From the NCBI GenBank assembly GCA_035606945.1, contig DATNDR010000074.1:1-64000 (forward strand): 64,000 nucleotides of DNA. The letters run 5' to 3'. Numbering within the stretch: the first letter of the stretch is position 1; every line of letters begins with the position of its first letter. Positions 1 to 10,769 of the stretch are shown here, piece after piece. A program made the position numbers and the translations under genes. The notes under the pieces are model-generated. The model was not told where the DNA came from, made no database searches, and saw only the letters and a list, made by a program, of their open reading frames with translations. The stretch comes from GCA-003244245 sp035606945 (GTDB taxonomy: Bacteria; Actinomycetota; Actinomycetes; Mycobacteriales; Pseudonocardiaceae).

Positions 1-60
1 CGGGCCGGCCACCGACAGCGCGCCGCCCGGCTGCGCTGTCGGGTCATTCGGCTCGGTCAT
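1..60 (-). CDS. ABC exporter subunit, N-terminal fragment (partial)
   Basis: Only the first 20 codons of a - strand gene are present. They start at the ATG at 58-60 and run off the left edge. The start overlaps the stop of the upstream ABC exporter gene by 4 bases (ATGA), which indicates translational coupling. The visible residues are a polar, proline-rich N-terminus with no domain. The family cannot be read from this fragment. A second half-exporter is inferred because such paired actinobacterial exporters are usually two adjacent fused TM-ATPase subunits. Confidence 0.5.
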   Translation of the reverse strand, partial: MTEPNDPTAQPGGALSVAGP

Positions 61-1817
61 GCCAGTGCCTCTTCCGCTTGTTGGGAAAGCAGGTTGCGGT
101 AGTGCGTGTTGCTGTTCAACAGCACCCGGTGGGTGCCCACCGCGGTGATCCGGCCGTCCTGCAGCAATGCCACCCGATCGGCCAGCAGCACGGTGGAGGC
201 CCGGTGGGCCACCACCAGCGCGGTGGTCTGGGCGAGCACCTGGCGCAGCGCCCGCTCGACCTGCGCCTCGGTGTGCACGTCCAGCGCCGACAGCGGATCG
301 TCGAGCACCAGCACCGCGGGATTTCCGATCACCGCGCGGGCTAGTGCCAGGCGCTGCCGTTGCCCCCCGGACAGCGTCAGGCCCTGCTCGCCGATCCGGG
401 TGTCCAGACCCCACGGCAGGGCGTCGACGAACTGGGTGGCGTGCGCCACCGCAAGCGCGCGGCGCACCTGCTCGTCGGACGCGTCCGGGGTGGCCAGCGC
501 CACGTTTTCCCGCACCGATGCCGAGAACAGCACCGGGTCTTCGAACGCGGTCGCCACGGTCGTGCGCAGGTCGGCCAACGCCAGGTTCCGCACGTCGACC
601 CCGTCGAGCAGGATCCGGCCGCCGGTGACGTCGGCCAACCGCGGGATCAAGGCGGTCAAGGTGGTCTTGCCGCAGCCGGTGGCGCCCACCAGCGCCACCG
701 TCTCGCCCGGCTGGACTTCGAGATCGACCCCACGCAGTACCTCGGTGGCCGCACCCGGGTAGCGGAAGTGCACTGACTCCAGTCGCAGCGCGCCGAGTAC
801 CGGCTGCGCCAGGGCCCGCGGCTGCGGCGGGTCGACGACGGCGGGGACGGTGTCGAGCACCTCGCAGTACCGGTTGGTCGCCGCAGTTGCCTTGCCCGTC
901 TCGGCCAGCAGCCACCCCAGCGAGTCCAGTGGCCAGCGCAGGTAGGTCAGGATCGTGATCGCCCCGACGACGGTGCCCAGCGACATCGATCCGGCTACCA
1001 CCGCATACCCGCCGACGGCGAGGATTGCGGCCAGTGTGAGCTCCGGCAACGCGATGACCACTGCCCACAGGATGGCCACCACCCGCAGCTTGATCAGCTC
1101 GGTACCGCGCAGCTCGCGTGCCTGCGCCACGAAGATCCGGGTGGCGCAGGGGCCGTGACCGAACGACTTGAGCACCCGGATTCCCAGCGTGGCTTCCTCC
1201 ACGCGGGTGGCCAGATCGCCCACCTGGTCCTGGGCGCGGCGCGCAGCTGACTCATACCGTCGCTGATATCGCCGGCACAGCATCACCAGCGGCGCCGCCA
1301 TGATCGCGGCGATGATCCCGAGCGCCGGCGCGATGACCACCAGCACGACCAACCCGATCAGTACGGTCAGCAGGTTGACGACCAGGAAGATGCCGGAGAA
1401 GGCCACGAACCGCCGGATCGTGGTCAGGTCGCTGACCGCGCGGGACAGCAACTGCCCTGACGGCCAGCGATCATGGAAGGCGACCGGCAGTCGTTGCAGG
1501 TGGCCAAAGAGGTCCGCCCGCATCCGTTTCTCGACCTCGGTGCTCGGGCGGGCCACCAGCGCGCGGCGTAGGTAGATCAGCCCAGCCTCGAGCACCCCGA
1601 ACGCGAGCACCGCGAGCGACAGCAGCACCAGCCCCCGATGATCTTTGTGCGCGACCGGGCCGTCGACGATGCGCTGGATGAGCACCGGGATGCCCAGTCC
1701 GGCCAGCATTGCGGCCAGCGCGGCAACGCCCGAGCTCAGCAGCCGACCACGTACCGGCCGCACATAGGGCCACAATCGGCACAGCACAGCCAGGGAGGGT
1801 TTGGGGTGGGGAGTCAT
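57..1817 (-). CDS. ABC exporter, fused transmembrane and ATPase domains
   Basis: This 586-residue protein has the type IV exporter layout. A six-helix membrane domain covers about residues 20-310. The nucleotide-binding domain follows, with Walker A GATGCGKTT near 380, the signature LSGGQRQR near 482 and Walker B with LVLDDPLSALD near 503. All catalytic elements look intact. It overlaps the next - strand gene by 4 bases, so it probably forms a heterodimer with that product, like the adjacent exporter pairs of mycobacteria. Substrate is unknown: drugs, lipids or peptides are all possible. Confidence 0.9.
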   Translation of the reverse strand: MTPHPKPSLAVLCRLWPYVRPVRGRLLSSGVAALAAMLAGLGIPVLIQRIVDGPVAHKDHRGLVLLSLAVLAFGVLEAGLIYLRRALVARPSTEVEKRMRADLFGHLQRLPVAFHDRWPSGQLLSRAVSDLTTIRRFVAFSGIFLVVNLLTVLIGLVVLVVIAPALGIIAAIMAAPLVMLCRRYQRRYESAARRAQDQVGDLATRVEEATLGIRVLKSFGHGPCATRIFVAQARELRGTELIKLRVVAILWAVVIALPELTLAAILAVGGYAVVAGSMSLGTVVGAITILTYLRWPLDSLGWLLAETGKATAATNRYCEVLDTVPAVVDPPQPRALAQPVLGALRLESVHFRYPGAATEVLRGVDLEVQPGETVALVGATGCGKTTLTALIPRLADVTGGRILLDGVDVRNLALADLRTTVATAFEDPVLFSASVRENVALATPDASDEQVRRALAVAHATQFVDALPWGLDTRIGEQGLTLSGGQRQRLALARAVIGNPAVLVLDDPLSALDVHTEAQVERALRQVLAQTTALVVAHRASTVLLADRVALLQDGRITAVGTHRVLLNSNTHYRNLLSQQAEEALA

Positions 1818-1894
1818 CGCGCCCCAGACGCTAGCTTCACCTCCCGCCCGAAAGCACTCGCTTTTCGGCCGTCAGACTGCGGAACGGCGGTGCA

Positions 1895-2695
1895 TCATCC
1901 GCGGGGTGAGCGCACCCCGAGCAGCACGTCTTCCCACGACGGGACGATCGCGCGGTCCTTGCGACCTCGCTTGGCGGGCGGTTGCCCAGGCTGCTCGGAT
2001 GCGCAGTAGGCCGGCCCGTCGTCGGGCACCGCCGGCTCCTCAGTCGCCGGCCGCACGGTGCGCAACGATCTGATCGCCGGCTCAGCAGACGATGGCACGG
2101 CGGGTTGCGGATCGATCAAAGCGGTGGCGTGGTCGTCGAGCGCGGTGACGGTGCCGCCGTGGGCACCGGGGTGCAACGTCCAGTGCGCCCGGTTCTCCGA
2201 CCGCCCCGCCCGCCAGCGCAGCTGCACCACCCACTTGGCATCGTCTCCGCGCCAGGCGTCCCAGCTCACGGTGCCGAGGTCGTGGCCACGGCAGCGGAAG
2301 GTCTCGGTGACGACGGCCTCGAGCGTGCGCAGATCCGGCCCGTCCGTGCGCACCGGATGGGCGTGTTGCGCCAGCTGTGCTATTCGAGAACGCTCCAGCA
2401 GTACCGGGTAGGCGAACCGTTCGATCCGCTCGCAGGGCACTCCGGCGGCGGTGGCCACTTGCTCGACGGACGCTCCGGCCCTGATCCGGGCCTGGATCTC
2501 GCGGGGCCGCATCGGGCTGTCCGGCTCGATCTCGCTCTGGTCGACGTGGGGGAGATCACCTCGCACCGCTGCATGCAGGTTGTCGTCGAGCGGAAGAGCG
2601 AACTGCTCCCGGCGCGCCCCGGACTGCTGCGCCACGATTTCCACGATGATCGTGCGGTCGTCGGCGCCCAAGCCGACCACCCGCAACGCGCGCAT
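1895..2695 (-). CDS. sepH: Septation protein SepH (DUF3071)
   Basis: A 266-residue protein of the SepH family, an actinobacterial division factor that binds FtsZ and promotes ring assembly. The N-terminal DUF3071 domain includes a helix-turn-helix-like segment (REIQARIRAGASVEQVATAA) near residues 65-85. The C-terminal third is low-complexity, charged and proline-rich, as usual for the family. I chose the ATG at 2695 over the in-frame ATG at 2725 because a GGAGG site sits 7 bases upstream of it. Its neighbour is serC, the same adjacency seen in mycobacteria. Confidence 0.88.
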   Translation of the reverse strand: MRALRVVGLGADDRTIIVEIVAQQSGARREQFALPLDDNLHAAVRGDLPHVDQSEIEPDSPMRPREIQARIRAGASVEQVATAAGVPCERIERFAYPVLLERSRIAQLAQHAHPVRTDGPDLRTLEAVVTETFRCRGHDLGTVSWDAWRGDDAKWVVQLRWRAGRSENRAHWTLHPGAHGGTVTALDDHATALIDPQPAVPSSAEPAIRSLRTVRPATEEPAVPDDGPAYCASEQPGQPPAKRGRKDRAIVPSWEDVLLGVRSPRG

Positions 2696-2766
2696 CCGAG
2701 AACCTCCACATCTGGTGCCTGCCACCGTAGGCCGGTGAGCGGCCCGGCCGGGGGAGGCGCGCCGCC

Positions 2767-3897
2767 TTACGCCAGCCGCTCAACCACCCAATCGATGCAC
2801 CTGGTGAGCGCTGATACGTCGTCGGGCTCGACGGCCGGGAACATCCCGACTCGCAGTTGGTTGCGGCCGAGCTTGCGATAGGGCTCGGTGTCCACGATGC
2901 CGTTTGCCCTGAGCACGGCCGCGACGGCGCCGGCATCCACGCCGGTGTCGAAATCCACGGTCCCCACCACGAGGGATCGCTTGGCGGGATCGGCGACGAA
3001 CGGCGTTGCGTACGGCGAGGACTCCGCCCACGAGTACAGCCGCGACGACGAGTCGATGGTGCGCTTGACACACCAGCCCAGCCCGCCGTGAGCCAGCATC
3101 CACTCGATCTGATCGACGAACAGCAGCAGCGTCGCGACCGCCGGGGTGTTGTAGGTCTGGTCTTTGCGGCTGTTGTCCAGCGCGGTGGTCAGCGACAGGA
3201 ACTCCGGTATCCATCGCGGCGACGAGCCGACCTCCGCGACCCGCTCCAACGCGGCCGGGCTGACCAGCGCGATCCACAGCCCCCCGTCGGACGCGAACGA
3301 CTTCTGCGGTGCGAAGTAATAGACATCCGCGGCGGCGATATCGACGGGTAGGCCACCCGCGCCACTGGTCGCGTCGATCGCCACCAGCGCGTCCTGCGAA
3401 TGTGCCGGCCTGCACACCGGGACCATCACCCCGGTCGAGGTCTCGTTGTGCGCCCAGCTGATCAGGTCACAGGACGGATCGCTCACCGGCTGCGGGGCAT
3501 CCCCAGCCGGGGCGCTGACCACCACGGGATCGGCCAGGAACGGCGCGCGCGTGGTGACCGCGGCGAACTTCGCGGAGAACTCGCCATAGCTGAGGTGCAG
3601 CGAGCGTTGCCGGACCAGGCCCAGCGCAGCGGCATCCCAGAATGCGGTGGTGCCACCGTTGCCGAGCACCACCTCGTACCCCGGCGGCAACGAGAACAGC
3701 TCGCGCAACCCGGCGCGGATCCGGCCGACCAGCGACTTGACTGGCGCCTGCCGGTGTGAGGTGCCCATCAGCGAGGCACCCGTGTCGGCCAGCGCGGCCA
3801 GCTGCTCGGGACGGACCTTCGACGGCCCGCACCCGAACCGGCCGTCGGCGGGTTTCAGGTCGGCGGGGATGGTCAGCTGTTGCACGGTCTGCGTCAT
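2767..3897 (-). CDS. serC: Phosphoserine aminotransferase
   Basis: A 376-residue PLP-dependent class V aminotransferase. It converts 3-phosphohydroxypyruvate and glutamate to phosphoserine in serine biosynthesis. The PLP lysine lies in FAPQKSFASDGG near residue 198, and the mycobacterial-type N-terminus (RFGCGPSKVRPEQ) is present. Length matches actinobacterial SerC. The gene sits between purC and sepH on the same strand. Confidence 0.95.
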   Translation of the reverse strand: MTQTVQQLTIPADLKPADGRFGCGPSKVRPEQLAALADTGASLMGTSHRQAPVKSLVGRIRAGLRELFSLPPGYEVVLGNGGTTAFWDAAALGLVRQRSLHLSYGEFSAKFAAVTTRAPFLADPVVVSAPAGDAPQPVSDPSCDLISWAHNETSTGVMVPVCRPAHSQDALVAIDATSGAGGLPVDIAAADVYYFAPQKSFASDGGLWIALVSPAALERVAEVGSSPRWIPEFLSLTTALDNSRKDQTYNTPAVATLLLFVDQIEWMLAHGGLGWCVKRTIDSSSRLYSWAESSPYATPFVADPAKRSLVVGTVDFDTGVDAGAVAAVLRANGIVDTEPYRKLGRNQLRVGMFPAVEPDDVSALTRCIDWVVERLA

Positions 3898-3906
3898 ACC
3901 CCGACC

Positions 3907-4743
3907 CTACGACGACCAACCGGCGCCGGTGATGCGCTCGTAGGCCTCGACGTACCGGCGCCGGGTTTCCGCCACGATCGCGGGCGGGATGACCGGGCCG
4001 GGTGGCTCGCGATCCCATCCCGTGCTGACCGCCCAGTCCCGCACGAACTGCTTGTCCAAGGAATATTGCCGCTGGCCGGGACGCCATTTCTCGGCGAGCC
4101 AGAAACGCGATGAGTCCGACGTGATCACCTCGTCCCCGAGCGTCAATTGCCCGGCCGGGTCCCAGCCGAACTCGAATTTCGTATCCGCCACGATGACACC
4201 GTTGTCGAGGGCATGCCGCGCCGCCGTCGCATAAAGTTCCAGGGTCGCCTCGCGCAGCCGCTCTGCGGTGCCCGCACCGATTTCCCGGGCCACATCGTCG
4301 AAGGTGATGAACTCGTCATGGCCGGTGTCGGAGAACTTCGTGGTCGGTGTGAAGATCGGCTCGGGTAACCGGCTGCCGGCGACCAACCCCGCCGGTAGCG
4401 CCACGCCCGAGACGGTGCCGCTACGCTCGTACTCACGCAGCCCCAGGCCGGCGAGGTAGCCGCGCGCAATACACTCGACGGCAATCATCCGCAGCCGGGT
4501 GCAGCGAATCGCACTGCCTCCGAATTCCGGCGGTACGTCGGTCGCGGAGATCAGATGGTTGGGTATCACATCGCGCAGTTTGCGAAACCACCACACCGAC
4601 AGTCGAGTGAGTAACGCACCCTTGTCCGGAATGGGCGTGGGAAGCACCACGTCGTATACCGATACCCGGTCCGACGCGACGAGCAACACGTCACCGTCAA
4701 TTGAATAAAGATCCCGCACCTTACCGGTTGATACCCGCTCCAC
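3907..4743 (-). CDS. purC: SAICAR synthetase (phosphoribosylaminoimidazole-succinocarboxamide synthase)
   Basis: A 278-residue PurC that ligates aspartate to CAIR in de novo purine synthesis. Visible family blocks are GKVRDLY at the N-terminus, the substrate-binding SDRVSVYD, the ARGYLAGLG segment, and DTKFEFG with DEVITSDSSRFW in the C-terminal half. It ends 9 bases before serC starts, so the two are probably co-transcribed. Confidence 0.96.
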   Translation of the reverse strand: MERVSTGKVRDLYSIDGDVLLVASDRVSVYDVVLPTPIPDKGALLTRLSVWWFRKLRDVIPNHLISATDVPPEFGGSAIRCTRLRMIAVECIARGYLAGLGLREYERSGTVSGVALPAGLVAGSRLPEPIFTPTTKFSDTGHDEFITFDDVAREIGAGTAERLREATLELYATAARHALDNGVIVADTKFEFGWDPAGQLTLGDEVITSDSSRFWLAEKWRPGQRQYSLDKQFVRDWAVSTGWDREPPGPVIPPAIVAETRRRYVEAYERITGAGWSS

Positions 4744-4866
4744 GTTCCCACCCTACCCACGTCAGCTGCCCACTCGATCCCACGCAACCCTCAGGTCGGC
4801 GACAACCCGCAGGTGCCGGAGCTGGCGGCCGGCAGGCACGGCACCCGCGCCGGTAGGTTGATCGCT

Positions 4867-5355
4867 GTGGACGTCAGCAGCACCTTCGGGACGCTTGTCG
4901 GGCAGCTCGAGTACTCGATGTTCATCGTCACCGTGCGGGCCGGCGACGAGCTGGCTGGTTGCCTGGTCGGGTTCGGCTGCCAGACCAGCATCGACCCCCC
5001 GCGCTTTTTGATCTGCCTGTCCCGGGAGAACCACACCTACCGGGTCGCGACGGGCGCGCCGGAGTTGGTCGTGCACTTCGTGCCGCGGCAGGCCGACGCG
5101 CTGGCCCGGCTGTTCGGCGGCAGCACCGGTGACGCCGCAGACAAGTTCGCCCGCTGCGCCTGGGAGTCCGGTCCGGGCGGGTTGCCGATCCTGCGGGAGT
5201 GCCCGGACTGGTTCGTCGGGCGGGTGATCGATCGGCTCGACCTCGGTGACCACGTCGGTTTCCTACTCGAGCCGATCGCGGCGCACCGAGCAGGAGGCGC
5301 CCCGTACTACACGTTCGAGCAAGCCAAGCGCCTTGAACCGGGACATCCGGCATGA
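4867..5355 (+). CDS. Flavin reductase-like (split-barrel FMN-binding) protein
   Basis: About 162 residues with the flavin-reductase split barrel: MFIVTVRAGDELAGCLVGF near the start, then PPRFLICLSRENHTYR and a C-terminal region typical of NAD(P)H:FMN reductase-like proteins. The GTG at 4867 is preferred because the fold begins directly after it. An upstream ATG at 4813 would add an unrelated 18 residues. The stop overlaps the next gene (ATGA), so the pair is an operon. The actual electron acceptor is not evident. Confidence 0.75.
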   Translation: MDVSSTFGTLVGQLEYSMFIVTVRAGDELAGCLVGFGCQTSIDPPRFLICLSRENHTYRVATGAPELVVHFVPRQADALARLFGGSTGDAADKFARCAWESGPGGLPILRECPDWFVGRVIDRLDLGDHVGFLLEPIAAHRAGGAPYYTFEQAKRLEPGHPA

Positions 5356-6134
5356 CCGCGGTCACCCTGCGCCGGCTGCTGCCCGAGCCGGGAACGGTCA
5401 CCGCCGAGCAAGCCCTGGACGGTCTCGCGCTGGCCGAGCTGGCCCCCGATCACCGCCCGTACGTGGTGCTGAACATGGTGGCCACTGCGGATGGCGCGGC
5501 CGCGGTGGCCCACCACACCGCCCCGATCAGCAACGCCGCCGACCGGCAGCTGTTCCACGAGCTGCGGGCGCACGTCGATGCGGTGCTGGTCGGCGCTGGA
5601 ACGGTGCGCACCGAGCGGTACGGGCGCCTGGTCCGCGATCCGGCGCGCCGGGCGCGCCGCGTTGCCAGGGGATTGGCACCCGATCCACTGGCCATCGTCG
5701 TGAGCCACCGGCTCAGCCTTACCCCGGACCTGCCACTGCTGGCTGACGAGCACTCCCGGGTGGTGGTGCTCACCGCCAGCGACGCCGAGCTGACGGGGTG
5801 CGCCGCGCAGATCACCTACCTGCGTACGGAGCGGGGCGGGGAGGTGAACCTGGCGGTGATGCTCGCCCGGTTGCGCGCCGAGTACGGGGTGCGCTCGGTG
5901 CTGTGTGAGGGCGGCCCGAACCTCAACGCCTCGTTGCTGCCGGCCGGCCTGATCGATGAGCTGTTCCTATCCATCGCCCCGGTACTCGCCGGCACCACCG
6001 GCTCGCTATCCATCATCAACCGCGCCCCCCTACCCCACCCCGTCGATCTGGAGCTCCGCTGGCTCCTCGAATCCAACGCCCACTTGTTCGCCCGCTACCG
6101 CCTCCTCCCGCATTCAGCAGGCTCAGCCGGGTAA
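5352..6134 (+). CDS. RibD C-terminal-like pyrimidine reductase family protein
   Basis: 260 residues with the dihydrofolate-reductase-like RibD_C fold: VLNMVATADG at the N-terminus, VGAGTVRTERYG in the middle and CEGGPNLNASLLPAGLIDEL in the C-terminal half. It lacks the deaminase half of RibD, so it is a stand-alone reductase-like enzyme, of uncertain substrate. It overlaps the upstream flavin-reductase-like gene by 4 bases, suggesting a shared redox or flavin role. Confidence 0.78.
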   Translation: MTAVTLRRLLPEPGTVTAEQALDGLALAELAPDHRPYVVLNMVATADGAAAVAHHTAPISNAADRQLFHELRAHVDAVLVGAGTVRTERYGRLVRDPARRARRVARGLAPDPLAIVVSHRLSLTPDLPLLADEHSRVVVLTASDAELTGCAAQITYLRTERGGEVNLAVMLARLRAEYGVRSVLCEGGPNLNASLLPAGLIDELFLSIAPVLAGTTGSLSIINRAPLPHPVDLELRWLLESNAHLFARYRLLPHSAGSAG

Positions 6135-6164
6135 ACGACCACCGAATTACCCCGCTGAGCCCGC

Positions 6165-7313
6165 TCAATGCGGAACGGCGATGTCGCTCCAGCCGGGGAC
6201 GTCTTGGGGGTGGCGCGGTGGCGGGCCGATGTATTGGGCGGTGGGGCGGACCAGGCGGCCGGTGCGCTTTTGTTCCATGATGTGGGCGCACCACCCAGCG
6301 GTGCGGGCGCAGGTGAACATCGCCGCCATCATGTGCGGCGGCACCTGTGCGAAGTCGAGGATCACGGCGGCCCAGAACTCGACGTTGGTCTCGATCGCAC
6401 GGTCCGGTCGCCGGTCGGCCAGCGCGGTCAGCGCGGCCTGCTCCAGCGCCATCGCCACCTCGTAGCGCGGCGCACCGAGCTCACGGCAGAACCGCCGCAA
6501 CACGCGGGCGCGCGGGTCCTTGGCCCGGTACACCCGATGACCGAAGCCCATCAGCCGCTCACCACGATCCAGCACGCTGCGCACCACCGCGGCCGGATCG
6601 CCGGTGCGCTCCACCTGTTCGATCATCGGCAGCACTCGCGCCGGCGCGCCACCGTGCAGCGGGCCGGACATCGCGCCGATCGCCCCCGACAGGCAGGCAG
6701 CGACATCGGCGCCGGTCGAGGCGATCACCCGGGCGGTCAGGGTCGAGGCGTTGAGCCCGTGCTCGGCGGCCGACACCCAGTAGGCGTCCACCGCCTTGAC
6801 GTGCGCCGGATCCGGGTCGCCGCGCCAGCGGGTCATGAACCGCTCGGTGATCGTGGAGCACTGGTCGATCCGGTCCTGCGGGACGGCCGGTTGGTGAATC
6901 CCGCGAGCGGACTGCGCCACATAGGACAGTGCCATCACCGAAGCCCGGGCGAGATCGGCGCGAGCCTGCGCGCCGGTGCTGTCCAGCAGCGGTCGGTAGC
7001 CCCAGATCGGCGCCAGCATGGCCAGCGCGGCTTGCACGTCGACCCGGACGTCGCCGGTGTGTACCGGCAGGGGGAACGGTTCGGCGGGCGGCAGGCCGTG
7101 TCCGAAGCGTCCATCGGTCAGCAACGCCCACACGTCACCGAAGGTGACGTAACCAGCGAGATCCTCGATGTCCACGCCCCGGTAGCGCAACGCCCCGCCG
7201 TCGCGATCGGGCTCGGCGATCTCAGTCTGGAACGCGACCACGCCTTCCAGCCCAGGGTGGAAGCTGCCGTCGACTTGACCGTTCAACCCGTTCAGCCCGT
7301 TCAACACAGTCAC
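6165..7313 (-). CDS. citA: Citrate synthase 2 (CitA type)
   Basis: A 382-residue type II-like citrate synthase of the mycobacterial CitA group. Substrate and catalytic blocks are visible: GPLHGGAPARVL, MGFGHRVYRAKDPRARVL and the C-terminal NVEFWAAVILDFAQVP. In the last block the usual catalytic Asp position (NVDFY in the second citrate synthase of this window) reads Glu. It is transcribed away from pdxH and gltA. It may serve as citrate or 2-methylcitrate synthase, which sequence alone does not settle. Confidence 0.88.
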   Translation of the reverse strand: MTVLNGLNGLNGQVDGSFHPGLEGVVAFQTEIAEPDRDGGALRYRGVDIEDLAGYVTFGDVWALLTDGRFGHGLPPAEPFPLPVHTGDVRVDVQAALAMLAPIWGYRPLLDSTGAQARADLARASVMALSYVAQSARGIHQPAVPQDRIDQCSTITERFMTRWRGDPDPAHVKAVDAYWVSAAEHGLNASTLTARVIASTGADVAACLSGAIGAMSGPLHGGAPARVLPMIEQVERTGDPAAVVRSVLDRGERLMGFGHRVYRAKDPRARVLRRFCRELGAPRYEVAMALEQAALTALADRRPDRAIETNVEFWAAVILDFAQVPPHMMAAMFTCARTAGWCAHIMEQKRTGRLVRPTAQYIGPPPRHPQDVPGWSDIAVPH

Positions 7314-7509
7314 GCCGTCCTCCTCGCGCGATAGGCGCCTTGACGAGGGCTACGCGCGGGTCGCTCACCGGCCAGCGGGCATGGGCGCGGTCGGGGATGG
7401 GCGCACGCCACAGCGCGGCGCCGCGCGGATGGGCTAACAGTGCACCCGATGACCGCCCGGGGGCAATGCAGATCTCGGTTTCCTGCACGATGGGGGCTGT
7501 CCCGGCAGG

Positions 7510-8220
7510 ATGACGCCGGTACCCGATCACATCCGGGAGCGTGCGCCGGTGGCGGATGAGCCGCAGAGCGACCAGCCCATCGACCTGGCGCGGATGCGGG
7601 TCGTCTACACCGGCCGTGAGCTGGACGAAACCGACCTCGCCGGCAGCTGGTACGAGCAGCTTGCGAGTTGGCTCGACGACGCTCTGGGGGCAGGGGTGCC
7701 CGAGCCCAACGCGATGGTGCTGGCCACCGCTGATGCCCATGGGTTGCCCAGCTCCCGCACCGTGCTGGCCAAAGGCCTCGATGCGCGGGGTGTGGTGTTC
7801 TACACCAACCTGACGTCGGCCAAGATGCGCGATCTGGACGCCACCGGGTTCGCCGCGGTGACCTTCCCCTGGATCGCCGTGCACCGACAGGTGCACCTGC
7901 GCGGGCCGATCGAGAGGCTCACCCGCGAGGAGACCACCTCCTACTGGCAGACCCGCCCGCATGGTGCACAGCTGGGTGCGTGGGCTTCTGCGCAATCCAC
8001 CGTGGTGCCCGATCGGCAGGCTCTGGACACCGCGCTGGCGCAGGCCGCGGCTCGCTTCACCGGCGCCGAGCACATACCGTTGCCGCCGCACTGGGGCGGA
8101 GTGCGGATCCGGCCGGTGAGCGCGGAGTTCTGGCAAGGCCGGCCGGACCGCATGCACGACCGCCTTCGCTACCGGCGCACCGACGACGGTCAGTGGCTTG
8201 TGGAGCGCCTTGCCCCGTGA
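7510..8220 (+). CDS. pdxH: Pyridoxamine 5'-phosphate oxidase
   Basis: A 236-residue FMN enzyme that makes pyridoxal phosphate from PNP or PMP. Family blocks are PNAMVLATADAHGLPSSRTVLAKGLD, FYTNLTSAKMRDLD and the C-terminal signature region WGGVRIRPVSAEFWQGRPDRMHDR (split here: the hallmark is FWQGRPDRMHDR). Full length for the family. It lies just upstream of gltA, with 28 bases between stop and the chosen gltA start. Confidence 0.95.
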   Translation: MTPVPDHIRERAPVADEPQSDQPIDLARMRVVYTGRELDETDLAGSWYEQLASWLDDALGAGVPEPNAMVLATADAHGLPSSRTVLAKGLDARGVVFYTNLTSAKMRDLDATGFAAVTFPWIAVHRQVHLRGPIERLTREETTSYWQTRPHGAQLGAWASAQSTVVPDRQALDTALAQAAARFTGAEHIPLPPHWGGVRIRPVSAEFWQGRPDRMHDRLRYRRTDDGQWLVERLAP

Positions 8221-8248
8221 CCGCCACTCCGCGAGCTACCGTGGACAG

Positions 8249-9541
<1,293 letters not shown>

Positions 9542-9661
9542 GCAGGCCGCGGCGCGGCGTCATCCGTTGAGCGGTGCGCGAGGTGGCTCCCGGCGCGTAG
9601 GTTGCGCGGAGGCCTGAGTGGGGAAGCACCAGAGTAAGAACCTGATTAAGCAAAGGTATCT

Positions 9662-10714
9662 ATGCGGACCATCGAATGGGTCGACGGACACGTCGATGTG
9701 ATTGACCAGACTGCGTTGCCGCACCAGCGGCGAGTGGTCCTGCACGCCGCCGAGGACGTGGTGGACGCGATCCGCCGGTTGGTGGTGCGCGGCGCACCGG
9801 CGTTGGGTGCGATGGGAGCGTTGGGCGTGGCGCTGGCCGCCGCCCGGTCGGCGGAGCTGGGCTATGACCCCGACGCGGTACGCACCGACGCCCGCCGGAT
9901 CGCCGAAGCCCGGCCCACCGCAGCGCATCTGCGCTGGGCGGTGCAGCAGGTGCTGCCCGCGGTGTCGCGGGGACCCGCCGCGGTGCTGGCCGCCGCGCAA
10001 GCGTTGGTGGACACCGATGTGCGGGCGTGCGCGACGCTGTCCCGCCTGGGTGCCGCCCTGCTGCGCAGCTACGTCGGCGACCGGCCGATGGTGCTGCACA
10101 CCCACTGCAACGCGGGCGCGATGGCCTGCGTGGAATGGGGCACCGCGCTCGGTGTGGTGCGGGCCCTGCATGCCGACGCGCTGATCAAAAGGATCCTGGT
10201 CGGGGAGACCCGGCCGCTGCTGCAGGGATCACGGATCACCGCGTTCGAACTCGCCGAGCTGGGCGTGCCCCACCAGGTGGTCGTGGACAGCGCGGGTCCG
10301 TCACTGATCGCCAGCGGTGAGGTGGATGCGGTGATCGTCGGAGCGGACCGGATCGCCGCCAACTACGACGTGGTGAACAAGGTGGGCACCTACCCACTGG
10401 CCCTGGCTGCAGCCAGAGCCGGCATCCCGTTCGTAGTGGCTGCCCCGACCGCCACGATCGACGTCGACACCCCCACCGGCGCGGCGGTGACCATCGAGTA
10501 TCGGGACCCAGACGAGATATTGCTGGTAGGCGGCTGGCGGATGGCGCCGGACGAGTCCGGCGCGCTCAATCCCGCCTTCGACGTGACACCGGCCGATCTG
10601 GTCACCGCCATCGTGACCGAAGCTCGGGTGATCGAGCCGGCCCGCTCAACCGAGCCGATCGGCGTCGCGCACGCGCTGACGGTACCTGCTATGCGGATGG
10701 TCGGCGCTTCCTGA
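9662..10714 (+). CDS. mtnA: S-methyl-5-thioribose-1-phosphate isomerase
   Basis: A 350-residue MtnA of the methionine salvage pathway, isomerising MTR-1-P to MTRu-1-P. The eIF2B-like fold is recognisable. The active-site Cys sits in THCNAGAMACVEWGTALG, and the Asp in GADRIAANYDVVNKVGTY. An AAAGG site lies 6 bases before the ATG. No other salvage genes are adjacent, so it is a solitary copy here. Confidence 0.92.
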   Translation: MRTIEWVDGHVDVIDQTALPHQRRVVLHAAEDVVDAIRRLVVRGAPALGAMGALGVALAAARSAELGYDPDAVRTDARRIAEARPTAAHLRWAVQQVLPAVSRGPAAVLAAAQALVDTDVRACATLSRLGAALLRSYVGDRPMVLHTHCNAGAMACVEWGTALGVVRALHADALIKRILVGETRPLLQGSRITAFELAELGVPHQVVVDSAGPSLIASGEVDAVIVGADRIAANYDVVNKVGTYPLALAAARAGIPFVVAAPTATIDVDTPTGAAVTIEYRDPDEILLVGGWRMAPDESGALNPAFDVTPADLVTAIVTEARVIEPARSTEPIGVAHALTVPAMRMVGAS

Positions 10715-10769
10715 CGGAAGTGCGATCTCGACCGGCCGGCTGGAGCCAGTCCGCTCAGTCTGGGCACGC

